From: Solirubrobacter soli DSM 22325 | GTDB lineage: Bacteria > Actinomycetota > Thermoleophilia > Solirubrobacterales > Solirubrobacteraceae | DNA length: 64,000 nt | Direction: 5' to 3' | Assembly: GCF_000423665.1 (NCBI RefSeq) | Contig: NZ_AUIK01000035.1 | Coordinates: 1 to 64,000, forward strand | Part shown: piece after piece, positions 36,514 through 45,076 of the stretch | How positions within the stretch are numbered: the stretch's first letter is position 1 | How the letters are laid out: every line of letters starts with the position of its first letter | Program-made: the position numbers and the translations under genes | Notes under the pieces: generated by a model | Database searches by the model: none | Told to the model about the DNA's origin: nothing | Seen by the model: only the letters and a program-made list of their open reading frames with translations

Positions 36514-37032
36514 CTAGTTCAGTTCGGAGGCGATCGCCGCCTCCAGCAGCCCTCGGGCGCGCTCACGGTCGAGCGCGCCTGAGAGCCAGCGGTTGGAGAG
36601 GCCGTCGACGAGCGCGGTGAGGCGCTCGGCGGCGGCGCGTGCGTCCACGTGCGGCGCCTCGGCCGCGATCGCGTCGGCGACCAGCGCCACCCACGTGTCG
36701 GTCGCCTCCTTGACCTGCTCGCGCAGGTCGGGCTCGAAGACCGCGCTCGCCTGGATCTCGCCCCAGACCGTGCTCGTCTCGCGCGCCGCCTCGTCGAGCT
36801 CGGCCAGCAGCGTCGCCCTGACGCCGGCCGGCGCCGCACCCGCGGCCCGTTCGTTGGCGTGGTCGAGCGTCGCCCGGACCAGGCCCTTGCGCGAGCCGAA
36901 GTAGTAGTAGATCAGCGACACCGCGACGCCCGCCTCCGCCGCCACCACCTCGACCCGAAGGCCGCGTACGCCCGTGCGCGCGATCACCGCGATCGCGGAG
37001 TCGAGGATCAGATTGCGGCGGTCGGGAGCCAT
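36514..37032 (-). CDS. TetR-family transcriptional regulator
   Basis: 172 residues. N-terminal HTH: LDSAIAVIARTGVRGLRVEVV, AAEAGVAVSLIYYYFGSRKGL, the standard TetR helix 3-4 with Y-Y-Y-F. The C-terminal ligand domain is helical and acidic. Divergent from the NCS1 permease gene, with 69 bp between the starts, so it most likely controls that permease/ureohydrolase unit. Confidence 0.9.
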   Translation of the reverse strand: MAPDRRNLILDSAIAVIARTGVRGLRVEVVAAEAGVAVSLIYYYFGSRKGLVRATLDHANERAAGAAPAGVRATLLAELDEAARETSTVWGEIQASAVFEPDLREQVKEATDTWVALVADAIAAEAPHVDARAAAERLTALVDGLSNRWLSGALDRERARGLLEAAIASELN

Positions 37033-37064
37033 CTCGCGCCGCCACCTTACTTACTGGCTGTGGC

Positions 37065-37093
37065 TTGACTGAATTTTCAATCTAACGTAGTGT
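37065..37093 (+). promoter_or_regulatory. Promoter of the permease/ureohydrolase unit
   Basis: TTGACT (37065-37070), 17 bases, TAGTGT (37088-37093), then eight bases to ATG 37102. The predicted transcript has almost no leader. The spacer is A/T-rich compared with the surroundings. Confidence 0.55.
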
Positions 37094-37101
37094 GCGCCGT
37101 C

Positions 37102-38536
37102 ATGGCGACGATCACGTATGGAGAGACGGCGGTCGTGGACCGCGCGGGGCGGGTCGAGGAGGCCGGGGTGGCGTACATCCCGGAGGCGGAGCGGGACTCG
37201 CGGCCGGCGAACCTCGCGACGGTGTTCTTCGGCGGGAACCTCGCGTTCTCGGTGATCGTCTTCGGCTGGCTGCCGGTGACGTTCGGGCTCGGGTGGTGGG
37301 CGACGGTGACGTCGGCGGCGCTCGGGCTGGCGATCGGCACGCTGATCACGGCGCCGCTGGCGCTGCTCGGGCCGCGGACGGGGACGAACAACACGGTGTC
37401 CAGCGGCGCGCACTTCGGCGTCACCGGGCGGCTCGTGGGCTCGGCGCTGACGCTGGCGTTCGCGCTCGCGTACGCGGCGATCGCGGTCTGGACGTCGGGC
37501 GATGCGCTGGTCGCCGGGGCGCATCGGCTGTTCGGCACGCCCGCGGGCGACGGCGCGCTGGCGGTCGGGTACGCGCTGATCGCCGCCGAGATCGCCCTTG
37601 TCGCCCTGTACGGCCACGCGACCGTGGTCGCGCTGCAGCGGATCGTCGTGCCGGTCGTGGGCGTGCTGTTGCTGCTGGGCGTGTTCGCCTTCGCGGGCGA
37701 CTTCCACGCGAGCGGCTCGGGCGAGTTCCTGCTCGGCGGGTTCTGGCCGACGTGGGCGCTGGCGGTCACCGTCGCCGCGGCGGGGCCGCTCTCCTACGCG
37801 CCGTCGCTGGGCGACTACACGCGCCGGATCTCGAGCGCGCACGGTGACCGGCGGGTGTTGGCCGCCGCCGGCCTCGGCGTCTACGGCGGCCTGCTGGCCA
37901 CCACGCTGTTCGGCGCCTTCACCGCGCTCTGCCTGACGCACCTCGGCGACTCCTACGTCGGCGACCTGGTCGCCGCCGCGCCCGCCTGGTACGTCCTGCC
38001 GATCCTCGTCATCGGCCTCGCCGGCGGGGTCGGCCAGGGCGTGCTGAACATGTACGCGTCCGGCCTCGACCTCGCCGCGATCGTCCCGAACGCCCGCCGC
38101 GTGCACGCGACGCTGATCACCAGCGTGCTCGCGATCGCGCTCGTCTTCCTCGGCACGTTCGCGCTGAACGCCGTCGACTCGATCACCGCGATGACGCTGG
38201 TCCTGAACGGCGTCGCCGCCCCGTGGGTGGTCGTGAACCTGCTCGGGTTCCTGGTCGCCCGACGGCGCACGTACGACCCGCACGATCTGCAGGCGTTCAA
38301 CGAGGGCCGCCGCGGCGGGCGCTACTGGTTCACCGGCGGCTGGAACCTGCGGGCGATCGGCGCCTGGGGCGGCCGGCTCCGCCTTCGGCCTGCTGGCCGT
38401 CACCACCGACCTCTACACCGGCCCGCTGGCGAACCTCGCCGGCGGCGTCGACCTGTCCCTCGCCGGCTCGGCGCTCGTCGCCGCGGCCGTCTACCTCATC
38501 GCGCTGGCCGTCTGGCCGGAAGGAGATTCCAAGTGA
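37102..38536 (+). pseudogene. NCS1-family permease with a late frameshift
   Basis: From ATG 37102 the frame gives a nucleobase/cation symporter-1 type permease with about 11 membrane helices (LATVFFGGNLAFSVIVFGWL, FGVTGRLVGSALTLAFALAY, GVLNMYASGLDLAAIVPN). Near 38370, after LRAIGAW, one extra G/C shifts the frame: continuing in frame gives basic low-quality sequence, while the +1 frame resumes a proper last helix and ends at 38536 (SAFGLLAVTTDLY, AAAVYLIALAVWPEGDSK). The intact stop would overlap the next GTG (GTGA). Either a real inactivating insertion or a sequencing error. Likely substrate: a purine, pyrimidine, hydantoin or guanidino compound. Confidence 0.75.
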
Positions 38537-39504
38537 TCGATCCGCTGACCCGTTGGGCCGCCTATGGCGAGAAGCCCGACTACTGCGGCCTGATGACCTA
38601 CGCCGGGCTCCCGTACACGGAGGACCCGGCCGAGTTGGAGGGCGTCGACGTGGCGATCGTCGGCGCGCCGATGGACGAGCTGACGTCGGACTCGCCCGGG
38701 ACGCGTTTTGGCCCGCGGGCGATCCGGGCGGCGTCCTGTGCCGCCGGCCCGCACCTCGAGGCCGGCGTGGACGCGCTGCGCGACGTGCTGCGGGTCGTGG
38801 ACTTCGGCGATGCCCCGATCCTCCCCGCCGACCCGGTGCGCTCGCACACGGCGATCCAGGCGACGGTCGCGCAGGTGCTGGCGGCGGGCGCGATGCCGGT
38901 GATCCTCGGCGGCGACCACTCGATCGCCGAGCCCGACATCCGCGCGGTGGCGGAGAAGCACGGCCCGGTCGGCCTGATCCACTTCGACACGCACACGGAC
39001 ACCGGCCGCGAGGTCTTCGGCGCGACGCTCTCGCACGGCTCCTGCATGTACCGACTCGTCGAGTCCGGCCACATCGACCCCGAGCGCTACGTCCAGATCG
39101 GTCTGCGCGGCTACTGGCCGGGTGCCGAGGAGTTCGGCTGGCAGGCCGAGCGCGGGATCGTCTCGCACTTCATGCACGACGTCCGCGACCGCGGCATCCG
39201 CGCGGTCGTCGCCGACACGATCGAGCACGTCGGCGCCGGCCCGGTCTTCCTCAGCGTCGACATCGACGTCCTCGACCCGGCCTTCGCCCCCGGCACCGGC
39301 ACGCCCGAGCCGGGCGGGATGACCTCCGGCGAGCTGCTCTGGGCCTGCCGCGAGCTCGCGACCGCGGTCGACCTCGTCGGCCACGAGATCGTCGAGGTCC
39401 TCCCGGACCGCATCGGCTCCCGCGACATCACGGCCCTCGTCGCCGAGCGCGTCGTCCGCGAGACCCTGACGGGCGTCGCCGCCCGCCGCCTCGTCCGAAC
39501 CTAA
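38533..39504 (+). CDS. Ureohydrolase (agmatinase/guanidinobutyrase family)
   Basis: 323 residues; GTG 38533 with AAGGAG seven bases upstream. Releases urea from a guanidino substrate using two Mn ions. Ligand motifs are all present: GGDHSIAEPD, HFDTHTDTG and SVDIDVLDPAFAPGTGTPEPGG, as in agmatinase-like enzymes. The N-terminal GAPMDELTSDSPGTRFGPRAIR is also typical. The exact substrate (agmatine, guanidinobutyrate, guanidine or other) cannot be decided. It is coupled to the permease. Urea produced could feed the urease encoded at 56.7 kb. Confidence 0.9.
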   Translation: MIDPLTRWAAYGEKPDYCGLMTYAGLPYTEDPAELEGVDVAIVGAPMDELTSDSPGTRFGPRAIRAASCAAGPHLEAGVDALRDVLRVVDFGDAPILPADPVRSHTAIQATVAQVLAAGAMPVILGGDHSIAEPDIRAVAEKHGPVGLIHFDTHTDTGREVFGATLSHGSCMYRLVESGHIDPERYVQIGLRGYWPGAEEFGWQAERGIVSHFMHDVRDRGIRAVVADTIEHVGAGPVFLSVDIDVLDPAFAPGTGTPEPGGMTSGELLWACRELATAVDLVGHEIVEVLPDRIGSRDITALVAERVVRETLTGVAARRLVRT

Positions 39505-39520
39505 AGGGGTCAGGCCCTTT
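39503..39520 (+). terminator. Short hairpin after the ureohydrolase
   Basis: AAAGGG-GTCAGG-CCCTTT starts inside the TAA stop. Its 3' end touches the TATCTT box of the next gene, so termination and the next promoter are packed together. Confidence 0.45.
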
Positions 39521-39531
39521 ATCTTTGGCGG

Positions 39532-40437
39532 GTGGAGGCGATGGAGGTGTTGCGGTCGTGGGCGGTGCAGGACTCGCCGCCCGGGGCCGCGGTCGCGGCG
39601 CTGGTTGCGCGGGGCGACGTGCCGGTCGGGTGGCTCGACAAGGCGCTGTACGAGGACCGGACCGTGGTCGCGATGTACAACCCGCGGACGGCGACGGCGA
39701 TCGTGCCCGCGGACGAGGCGGCGGCGTTCGGGAGCGCGTTCCTGCCGCCTGACACCGGCGCGGAGGACACGCTCGCCGTCGAGGCGGTCAGCGACGCGCT
39801 CGACGGCAAGACGCTCAGCCGCGACGACCTCCACGAGGCCCTGCGGCAGCGGTTGCCGGCGAGCATGCTTCCGTGGTGCGAGGGGTGCCAGAGCCATCAC
39901 GCGCGGCGCGGGGTGTTGGTGATGGCGGGCCTGCACGGGAAGCTGTGCCTGGCCGGGCGGGCCGGGCGCCAGCCCGCGTTCGCGCGGACCGACCAGCTCG
40001 TCGGCTGGGACCCGCCGGAATCCAACGAGCTGGTCAGCCGCTACAAGCGCCAGTACGGGACGTCCAACGCCACCCACTTCGCCGAGTGGGCCGGGATCGG
40101 CAAAGCGCACGCGAACGCGCTCTGGAACGACGACGAAGCCCAGGGCGAGCGGCTCGACGGCGTCAGGGTGATCGCCCCTGGCGACCCGCTCCTGCTCACC
40201 CGCGACCGGGAGGCGCTGATCCCCGATCCCACGTGGCGAAAGCGGGTCTGGTCGGCCATCCCGACCACCGGCGTGATCCTCCAAGACCACGAGCCCGTCG
40301 CCCTGTGGAAGGCGCGCAAGCGCGGCAAGACGCTCGAGGTGACGCTCACCAAGGGCGCGCCGGACGTCCACGACGTCCTTGTGAGACTTGCGTCACACCG
40401 CGGCTGCTCAGGGGTGGAGATTCACTCCGAAGGGTGA
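39532..40437 (+). CDS. Winged-helix DNA-binding protein, HTH_42 / AlkX-YcaQ type
   Basis: 301 residues; GTG 39532, with ATG 39541 as alternative. The C-terminal half matches the family: GDPLLLTRDREALIPDPTWRK, VWSAIPTTGVILQDHEPVALW, KARKRGKTLEVTLTKG. A central SRYKRQYGTSNATHFAEWAGI segment is the winged-helix part. Relatives include DNA glycosylases that unhook crosslinks, but the catalytic QxQ motif is not evident here, so glycosylase activity is not claimed. Contains a C-E-G-C-x-x-H-H cluster (CEGCQSHH) that might bind a metal. TATCTT six bases before the GTG suggests a leaderless mRNA. Confidence 0.75.
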   Translation: MEAMEVLRSWAVQDSPPGAAVAALVARGDVPVGWLDKALYEDRTVVAMYNPRTATAIVPADEAAAFGSAFLPPDTGAEDTLAVEAVSDALDGKTLSRDDLHEALRQRLPASMLPWCEGCQSHHARRGVLVMAGLHGKLCLAGRAGRQPAFARTDQLVGWDPPESNELVSRYKRQYGTSNATHFAEWAGIGKAHANALWNDDEAQGERLDGVRVIAPGDPLLLTRDREALIPDPTWRKRVWSAIPTTGVILQDHEPVALWKARKRGKTLEVTLTKGAPDVHDVLVRLASHRGCSGVEIHSEG

Positions 40438-40456
40438 CGATTGGTGAGGGTTCACG

Positions 40457-41020
40457 GTGTTTGATCGCGCAGGGCACGGTCGCGATCGTCGCGAAGCAGA
40501 GGCGGGTCGTGCTCGTCACGACGGCCAAGCCGCGCAGCTTCACGCGCTCGGGGCCTCGGCGGGCGGCGTGCCGTCGCCGGTCGGGTTGGGGGCGGCCTAC
40601 CCGGCCGCCGGCGCGATGCCGTACCAGCTCGACCAGGTCAAGGCGTTCAAGGCCGGCGGCGGCGACGTCGTGATCTCCTTCGGCGGCGCGGCCGGGAAGG
40701 AGCTGGCGACGGTCTGCACCGAGGACCAGCTCGCGACGGGCAGGATGGGCGACTACGCGCTCCAGGCCGCGACCGCTCTGCACGACCAGCTCCAAGCGCT
40801 CCACCCGGGCCTGACCGACGCGCCGCGCTGGCGGATGGTCGGCGTCACGCCGATGGCCGGGGTCAATGACAACCCCCTCGAGGTCTCCACGCTCGCCGAC
40901 GCGCAGAAGGTGACCGCCTTCGCCGGCGACAAGCACATCGGGATGCTCGGGCTGTGGTCGCTCGGCCGCGACACGCCCGGTCACGAGTTCACGAAGACCC
41001 TGGGAGCCTTCACCGGCTGA
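40457..41020 (+). pseudogene. GH18 chitinase remnant lacking the active-site strand
   Basis: After about 45 residues of poor sequence the frame reads YQLDQVKAFKAGGGDVVISFGG, the S-x-G-G strand of GH18 chitinases, then jumps at TEDQLATGRMGDYALQAATAL to the late barrel (RMVGVTPMAGVNDNPLEVSTL, IGMLGLWSLGRDTPG). The D-x-x-D-x-E catalytic strand and about 100 residues normally in between are missing, and there is no signal peptide. This looks like an internal deletion plus loss of the 5' end. No chitinase activity is expected. Confidence 0.75.
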
Positions 41021-41037
41021 CAGGTACGCTCGCGAAC

Positions 41038-41550
41038 GTGCGTCGCGTCGCGATCATCGCCTCGGCCAGCGGCAACGGCAAGACGACCCTCGGGCGGGCC
41101 GTGGCGGCCCGCCTCGGCGTCCGCTTCGTCGAGCTCGACGCGCTCGTCCACGGCCCGGGCTGGGCCGAGACGCCCGACGACGAGCTCAAGGCGACGCTGA
41201 CCCCGATCCTGGCCGAGGACGGCTGGGTGATCGACGGCAACTACACGGGCAAGATCGGCAACCTGGTGCTCGACGCCGCCGACACGGTCGTGTGGCTCGA
41301 CCTCCCGACTCACGTCTGGCTTCCCCGCCTGGCCCGGCGTACCTGGCGCCGGGTGGTGCGCAAGGAGCCGATGTTCAACGGCAACCGGGAGACCTGGCGG
41401 GACGCGGTGTGGGGCCGCGAGTCCCTGTTCGGGTGGGCACTGACGCAGCAGCCGCGCCGCCGGCGCGAGTACCCGGGGCGCCTGGCCGGCAGGCCGGTGA
41501 CGCGTCTGCGGAGCCCGCGCGAGGTCGACCGCTGGCTGGCGAATGTCTGA
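41038..41550 (+). CDS. P-loop kinase-like protein (topology-modulation/FlaR type)
   Basis: 170 residues, GTG 41038. RRVAIIASASGNGKTTLGRAV is a Walker A of the adenylate-kinase-like fold (G-x-G-N-G-K-T-T), followed by VELDALVHGPGWAETPDDEL, GWVIDGNYTGKIG and VVWLDLPTHVWLPRL. This matches small ATPases annotated as DNA topology modulation or FlaR proteins; the true substrate is unknown. TACGCT ends seven bases before the GTG with no RBS. It overlaps the kinase gene by eight bases. Confidence 0.85.
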   Translation: MRRVAIIASASGNGKTTLGRAVAARLGVRFVELDALVHGPGWAETPDDELKATLTPILAEDGWVIDGNYTGKIGNLVLDAADTVVWLDLPTHVWLPRLARRTWRRVVRKEPMFNGNRETWRDAVWGRESLFGWALTQQPRRRREYPGRLAGRPVTRLRSPREVDRWLANV

Positions 41551-44500
41551 GATGCGGCCCGGCACCGAGTTCGCGGACCACGTGATCCGCGGGGTCGCCG
41601 GCCGGGGCGGGATGGGGATCGTCTACCGGGCGACCGACATGACGCTCGAGCGCGAGGTCGCGCTGAAGGTGATCGCCTCCGACCTCTCCAAGGACGAGGA
41701 GTTCCGCAGCCGCTTCCAGCGCGAGTTCCGCGCGGCGGCGTCCATCCAGCACCCGAACGTGATCCCCGTCTACCACGCCGGGGAGTACGACGGGCTGCTG
41801 TACGTGACGATGCGCTACGTCGACGGCACCGACCTCGCCCGCCTGCTGCAGGCCGAGGGCCGGCTCGACCCGCGCACGGCCGCGTACGTGGTCGCGCAGA
41901 TCGCCGAGGCGCTCGACGCCGCCCACAAGGCCGGCATCGTCCATCGCGACGTCAAGCCCGCCAACGTCCTGATCGAGAGCGCCGGCGACGGCTACCACGC
42001 GACGCTGACCGACTTCGGCCTCATGAAGAACCTGCGGGCGACGACGCAGATCACCCAGGCCGGCAGCGTCATCGGCACCTTCGACTACGCCGCGCCCGAG
42101 CAGCTCAAGGAAGGCCCGATCGACGCCCGCACCGACGTCTACGCGCTCGGCGGCGTCCTCTACCAGGCGCTCACCGGCAAGGTCCCGTTCCCGCGCGAGA
42201 CCGCCGCGGCGACGATGCTCGCCCACCTCGACGCCCCGCCGCCGAGCGTGCTCACCGTGCTCCCCGACGCCTCGGAACTGCTGGGCGAAGTCGTGCGCCG
42301 CGCGATGGCCAAGGACCCGCGCGACCGCTATCCGTCGGCGGGCGACCTCGGCCGCAGCGCGCTGAGCGCCGCCGAGGACCGGCGCACCACCACCGCGGAG
42401 CGCAGCGTCGCGGCCGGCGACGCCGCGCCGGACTCGGTCCTGCACACCGCGCCGTCGCTCCCGCTCCCGCCCGCGCTCGCGGTCGAGACCGGTGGAGGCA
42501 GGTTCGTCGGCCGCGCGGCCCAGCTCGAGACGCTCGCCACCGCGTACGCCGAGGCGGAGCGCGGCAAGCGCCGGTTCGTCCTGCTCGTGGGCGAGCCCGG
42601 CATCGGCAAGACGCGGCTGGCGACGGAGATCGCCCGCCGCGCGCACCACGAGGGCGCGACCGTCCTCTACGGCCGCAACGACCCCGAGTCGCTGCTCCCC
42701 TACCAGCCGTTCATCGCCGCGCTCGAGCACTGGGTCACCCACCGCGAGCGCCTCGACCTGCCGTCCGAGCTCGCGCTCGAGTTGACCGAGGTCGCGCGCT
42801 TCGTCCCCGGCCTGCGCAAGCACGTCCCACCCGTCCGCGAGCCGTTGGCGGACGAGCCGGAGATGCGCCGCTACCGGCTCTTCGAGGGCGTCACCCGCCT
42901 GCTCGCCTACGCCGCCCGCGAGCGCCCGGTCGTCCTGCTGCTCGACGACCTCCACTGGGCCGACCCGAGCACGACCCTGCTGCTCGGCCACCTGCTCCAG
43001 GACGCCGCCCCCATGCGGCTGTTCGTGCTCGGCACCGCGCGGACGTTCGAGGGCGAACTGGTCGCCCGCCTGCGCCGCCAGGGCAACTTCGAGCGGATCG
43101 AGCTCGGCGGGCTCACCACCGACGAGACCCGCGCGCTGGTCGCCCGCGACGACGTCACGAGCCAGTTCGTGCAGCGGCTCACCGAGGAGACGGAGGGCAA
43201 CCCGTTCTTCATCGAGGAGACACTGCGCAGCCTGCCCGAGCTCGAAGAGCGTGCGCTGAGCCAGATCGCGGTCCCGGAAGGGGTCAAGGAGCTGATCGGC
43301 CGCCGCCTCGAGCAGCTCTCCGAGCCCACCAACCGGGTGCTCAGCGTCGCGTCGGTCGTCGGGCGCCGCTTCGACCTCATCCTGCTCGAGACCCTTCTGA
43401 GCGACGACGACGTGCTGGAAGCGCTCGAGGAGGCGACCGACCGCGGGCTGGTGAGAGAAGCGGGCGTCGACCGCTTCGCGTTCGCCCACGCGCTCGTGCG
43501 CGATGCGCTCTACGAGAGCCAGAGCACGAGTCGCCGCGTGCGCCTGCACCGGCGGATCGGCGAGGCGATCGAGGCCACCCCCGACCCCAATCCGGCCGAG
43601 CTCGCCTACCACTTCCACGAGGGCCGGGCACCCCAGGCGATCCCCTACGCGCTGGCCGCCGCCGAGCAGGCCTCCGCCGCGCTGGCCTGGGCGGAGGCGG
43701 TCGAGCACTACCGGCGCGCCGACTCCGGCCTCCCCACCCGCCTCGCCCTCGGCGCCGCCGAGCTGCGCGCCGGCGACCCCGCCGCCCGCGCGACGTTCGC
43801 CCGCGCCGCCGAGCTCGCCCGCGAGCAGGAGGACCACGACGCGCTGGCCGAGGCCGCGCTCGGCTTCTCCGGCCGCCACGCCGAGGCGGGCGTGATCGAC
43901 GACGAGGCGCTGGAGCTGCTCGAGGAGGCGCTCGCCCAGCAGCCGCCCAACAGCCTGCTCGCCGTGCGCCTGCGCGCGCGGCTGGTCGACGCGCTCCAGT
44001 TCGCCCGCCAGGGCACCCGCCGCGAGACGCTCAGCGCCGAGGCGCTCGAGATCGCGCACCGCCTCGATGACCCGCGGGCGCAGCTGGTCGCGCTCGAGGC
44101 CCGCCACGCCGCGCTGCTGCACGTCGACCACCTCGAGGAGCGGCTGCGGCTCAGCGAGGAACTGCTCGCGTTGGCGACCGAGGACCGCGAGCTGCAGGCG
44201 CTCGGGCATCACTGGCGCATCTATGACCTGCTCGAGGCCGGGCGGGTGGAGGACGCGCGGACCGCGCATCGCAAGCTCAACACGCTCGCCGCCGCACTGC
44301 GCCAGCCGCTCTACAACCACTTCGCCGTCGGCTGGGAGGTCGTGTGGGCGCAGATGGCGGGCCGCGTCGAGGACGCGCAGCGGCTCGCCCGCGAGGCGTT
44401 CGAGTACGGCGTTCGCGCCCAGGCGCGTGACGCCGAGACGATCTTCACCGCCCAGAACCTGATCCTCGCGCGGCGGGAGGAGGGGCTCTCCGACCACGTC

Positions 44501-45076
44501 GCGACGATCGCCGGCTACGTCGAGCGCAACCCGGCGCTGAGCGCGTGGGCGGCGATCCTGCCGATGGCGCACCTGATGGCGGGCGACGTGCCCGCGGGCG
44601 TGGCGCAGTTCCGCGCGCTGGCGCAGGACGACTTCGCCGCGATCCCGCGCGACATGTTCTGGTTCACCGCGATCGCGCTGCTCGGCGAGACCGCGGCGCT
44701 GCTGCGCGACGCCGAGCACGCGCGGGTGCTCCACGGCCTGCTCCTGCCCCACGCCGGCAAGCTCGTGCAGATCAGCCAGGCCGCGAGCCTCGGCTCGACG
44801 CACCGGTTCCTCGCGCTCACCGCCGCCGCGTTCGGGGACCTGGAGTCCGCGGAGGCGCACTTCGCCGCGGGACTGGAGCGCAACGCGGAGTGCGGGCTCC
44901 GCCCCGTGGTCGCGTTGATGCGGCGCGAGTTCGCCGAGTTGCTGCTCGCCCGCGGCGACACCGAACGGGCGCGCGGCGTGCTCGAGGAGACCCTCCGCGA
45001 AGCTCAGGCCGGCGGCATGTCCCAGCTCATCACGCGTGTGCGAACGCGACTGGCCGAGCTGCCTCCGGCGTCGTGA
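41543..45076 (+). CDS. Serine/threonine protein kinase fused to AAA-ATPase and TPR domains
   Basis: 1177 residues. PknB-like kinase domain 12-275: glycine loop GVAGRGGMGIVYRATD, Lys in VALKVIAS, catalytic HRDVKPANVLIE, TDFGLMK and YAAPEQLK. An AAA/STAND module follows: Walker A LLVGEPGIGKTRLATE, Walker B VLLLDDLHWADPS, and a winged region. The last 500 residues are TPR-like helices. No membrane segment. Same plan as the cyclase protein at 23015-26260 with a different N-terminal output. Last 47 bp overlap the convergent amidohydrolase gene. Confidence 0.92.
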   Translation: MSEMRPGTEFADHVIRGVAGRGGMGIVYRATDMTLEREVALKVIASDLSKDEEFRSRFQREFRAAASIQHPNVIPVYHAGEYDGLLYVTMRYVDGTDLARLLQAEGRLDPRTAAYVVAQIAEALDAAHKAGIVHRDVKPANVLIESAGDGYHATLTDFGLMKNLRATTQITQAGSVIGTFDYAAPEQLKEGPIDARTDVYALGGVLYQALTGKVPFPRETAAATMLAHLDAPPPSVLTVLPDASELLGEVVRRAMAKDPRDRYPSAGDLGRSALSAAEDRRTTTAERSVAAGDAAPDSVLHTAPSLPLPPALAVETGGGRFVGRAAQLETLATAYAEAERGKRRFVLLVGEPGIGKTRLATEIARRAHHEGATVLYGRNDPESLLPYQPFIAALEHWVTHRERLDLPSELALELTEVARFVPGLRKHVPPVREPLADEPEMRRYRLFEGVTRLLAYAARERPVVLLLDDLHWADPSTTLLLGHLLQDAAPMRLFVLGTARTFEGELVARLRRQGNFERIELGGLTTDETRALVARDDVTSQFVQRLTEETEGNPFFIEETLRSLPELEERALSQIAVPEGVKELIGRRLEQLSEPTNRVLSVASVVGRRFDLILLETLLSDDDVLEALEEATDRGLVREAGVDRFAFAHALVRDALYESQSTSRRVRLHRRIGEAIEATPDPNPAELAYHFHEGRAPQAIPYALAAAEQASAALAWAEAVEHYRRADSGLPTRLALGAAELRAGDPAARATFARAAELAREQEDHDALAEAALGFSGRHAEAGVIDDEALELLEEALAQQPPNSLLAVRLRARLVDALQFARQGTRRETLSAEALEIAHRLDDPRAQLVALEARHAALLHVDHLEERLRLSEELLALATEDRELQALGHHWRIYDLLEAGRVEDARTAHRKLNTLAAALRQPLYNHFAVGWEVVWAQMAGRVEDAQRLAREAFEYGVRAQARDAETIFTAQNLILARREEGLSDHVATIAGYVERNPALSAWAAILPMAHLMAGDVPAGVAQFRALAQDDFAAIPRDMFWFTAIALLGETAALLRDAEHARVLHGLLLPHAGKLVQISQAASLGSTHRFLALTAAAFGDLESAEAHFAAGLERNAECGLRPVVALMRREFAELLLARGDTERARGVLEETLREAQAGGMSQLITRVRTRLAELPPAS

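Noticed and set aside
37090..39504. Natural permease-ureohydrolase fusion protein
   Set aside because: The linker of about 50 residues is a frameshifted read of the permease's last helix; the alternative frame restores a normal end and the ureohydrolase has its own RBS and GTG.
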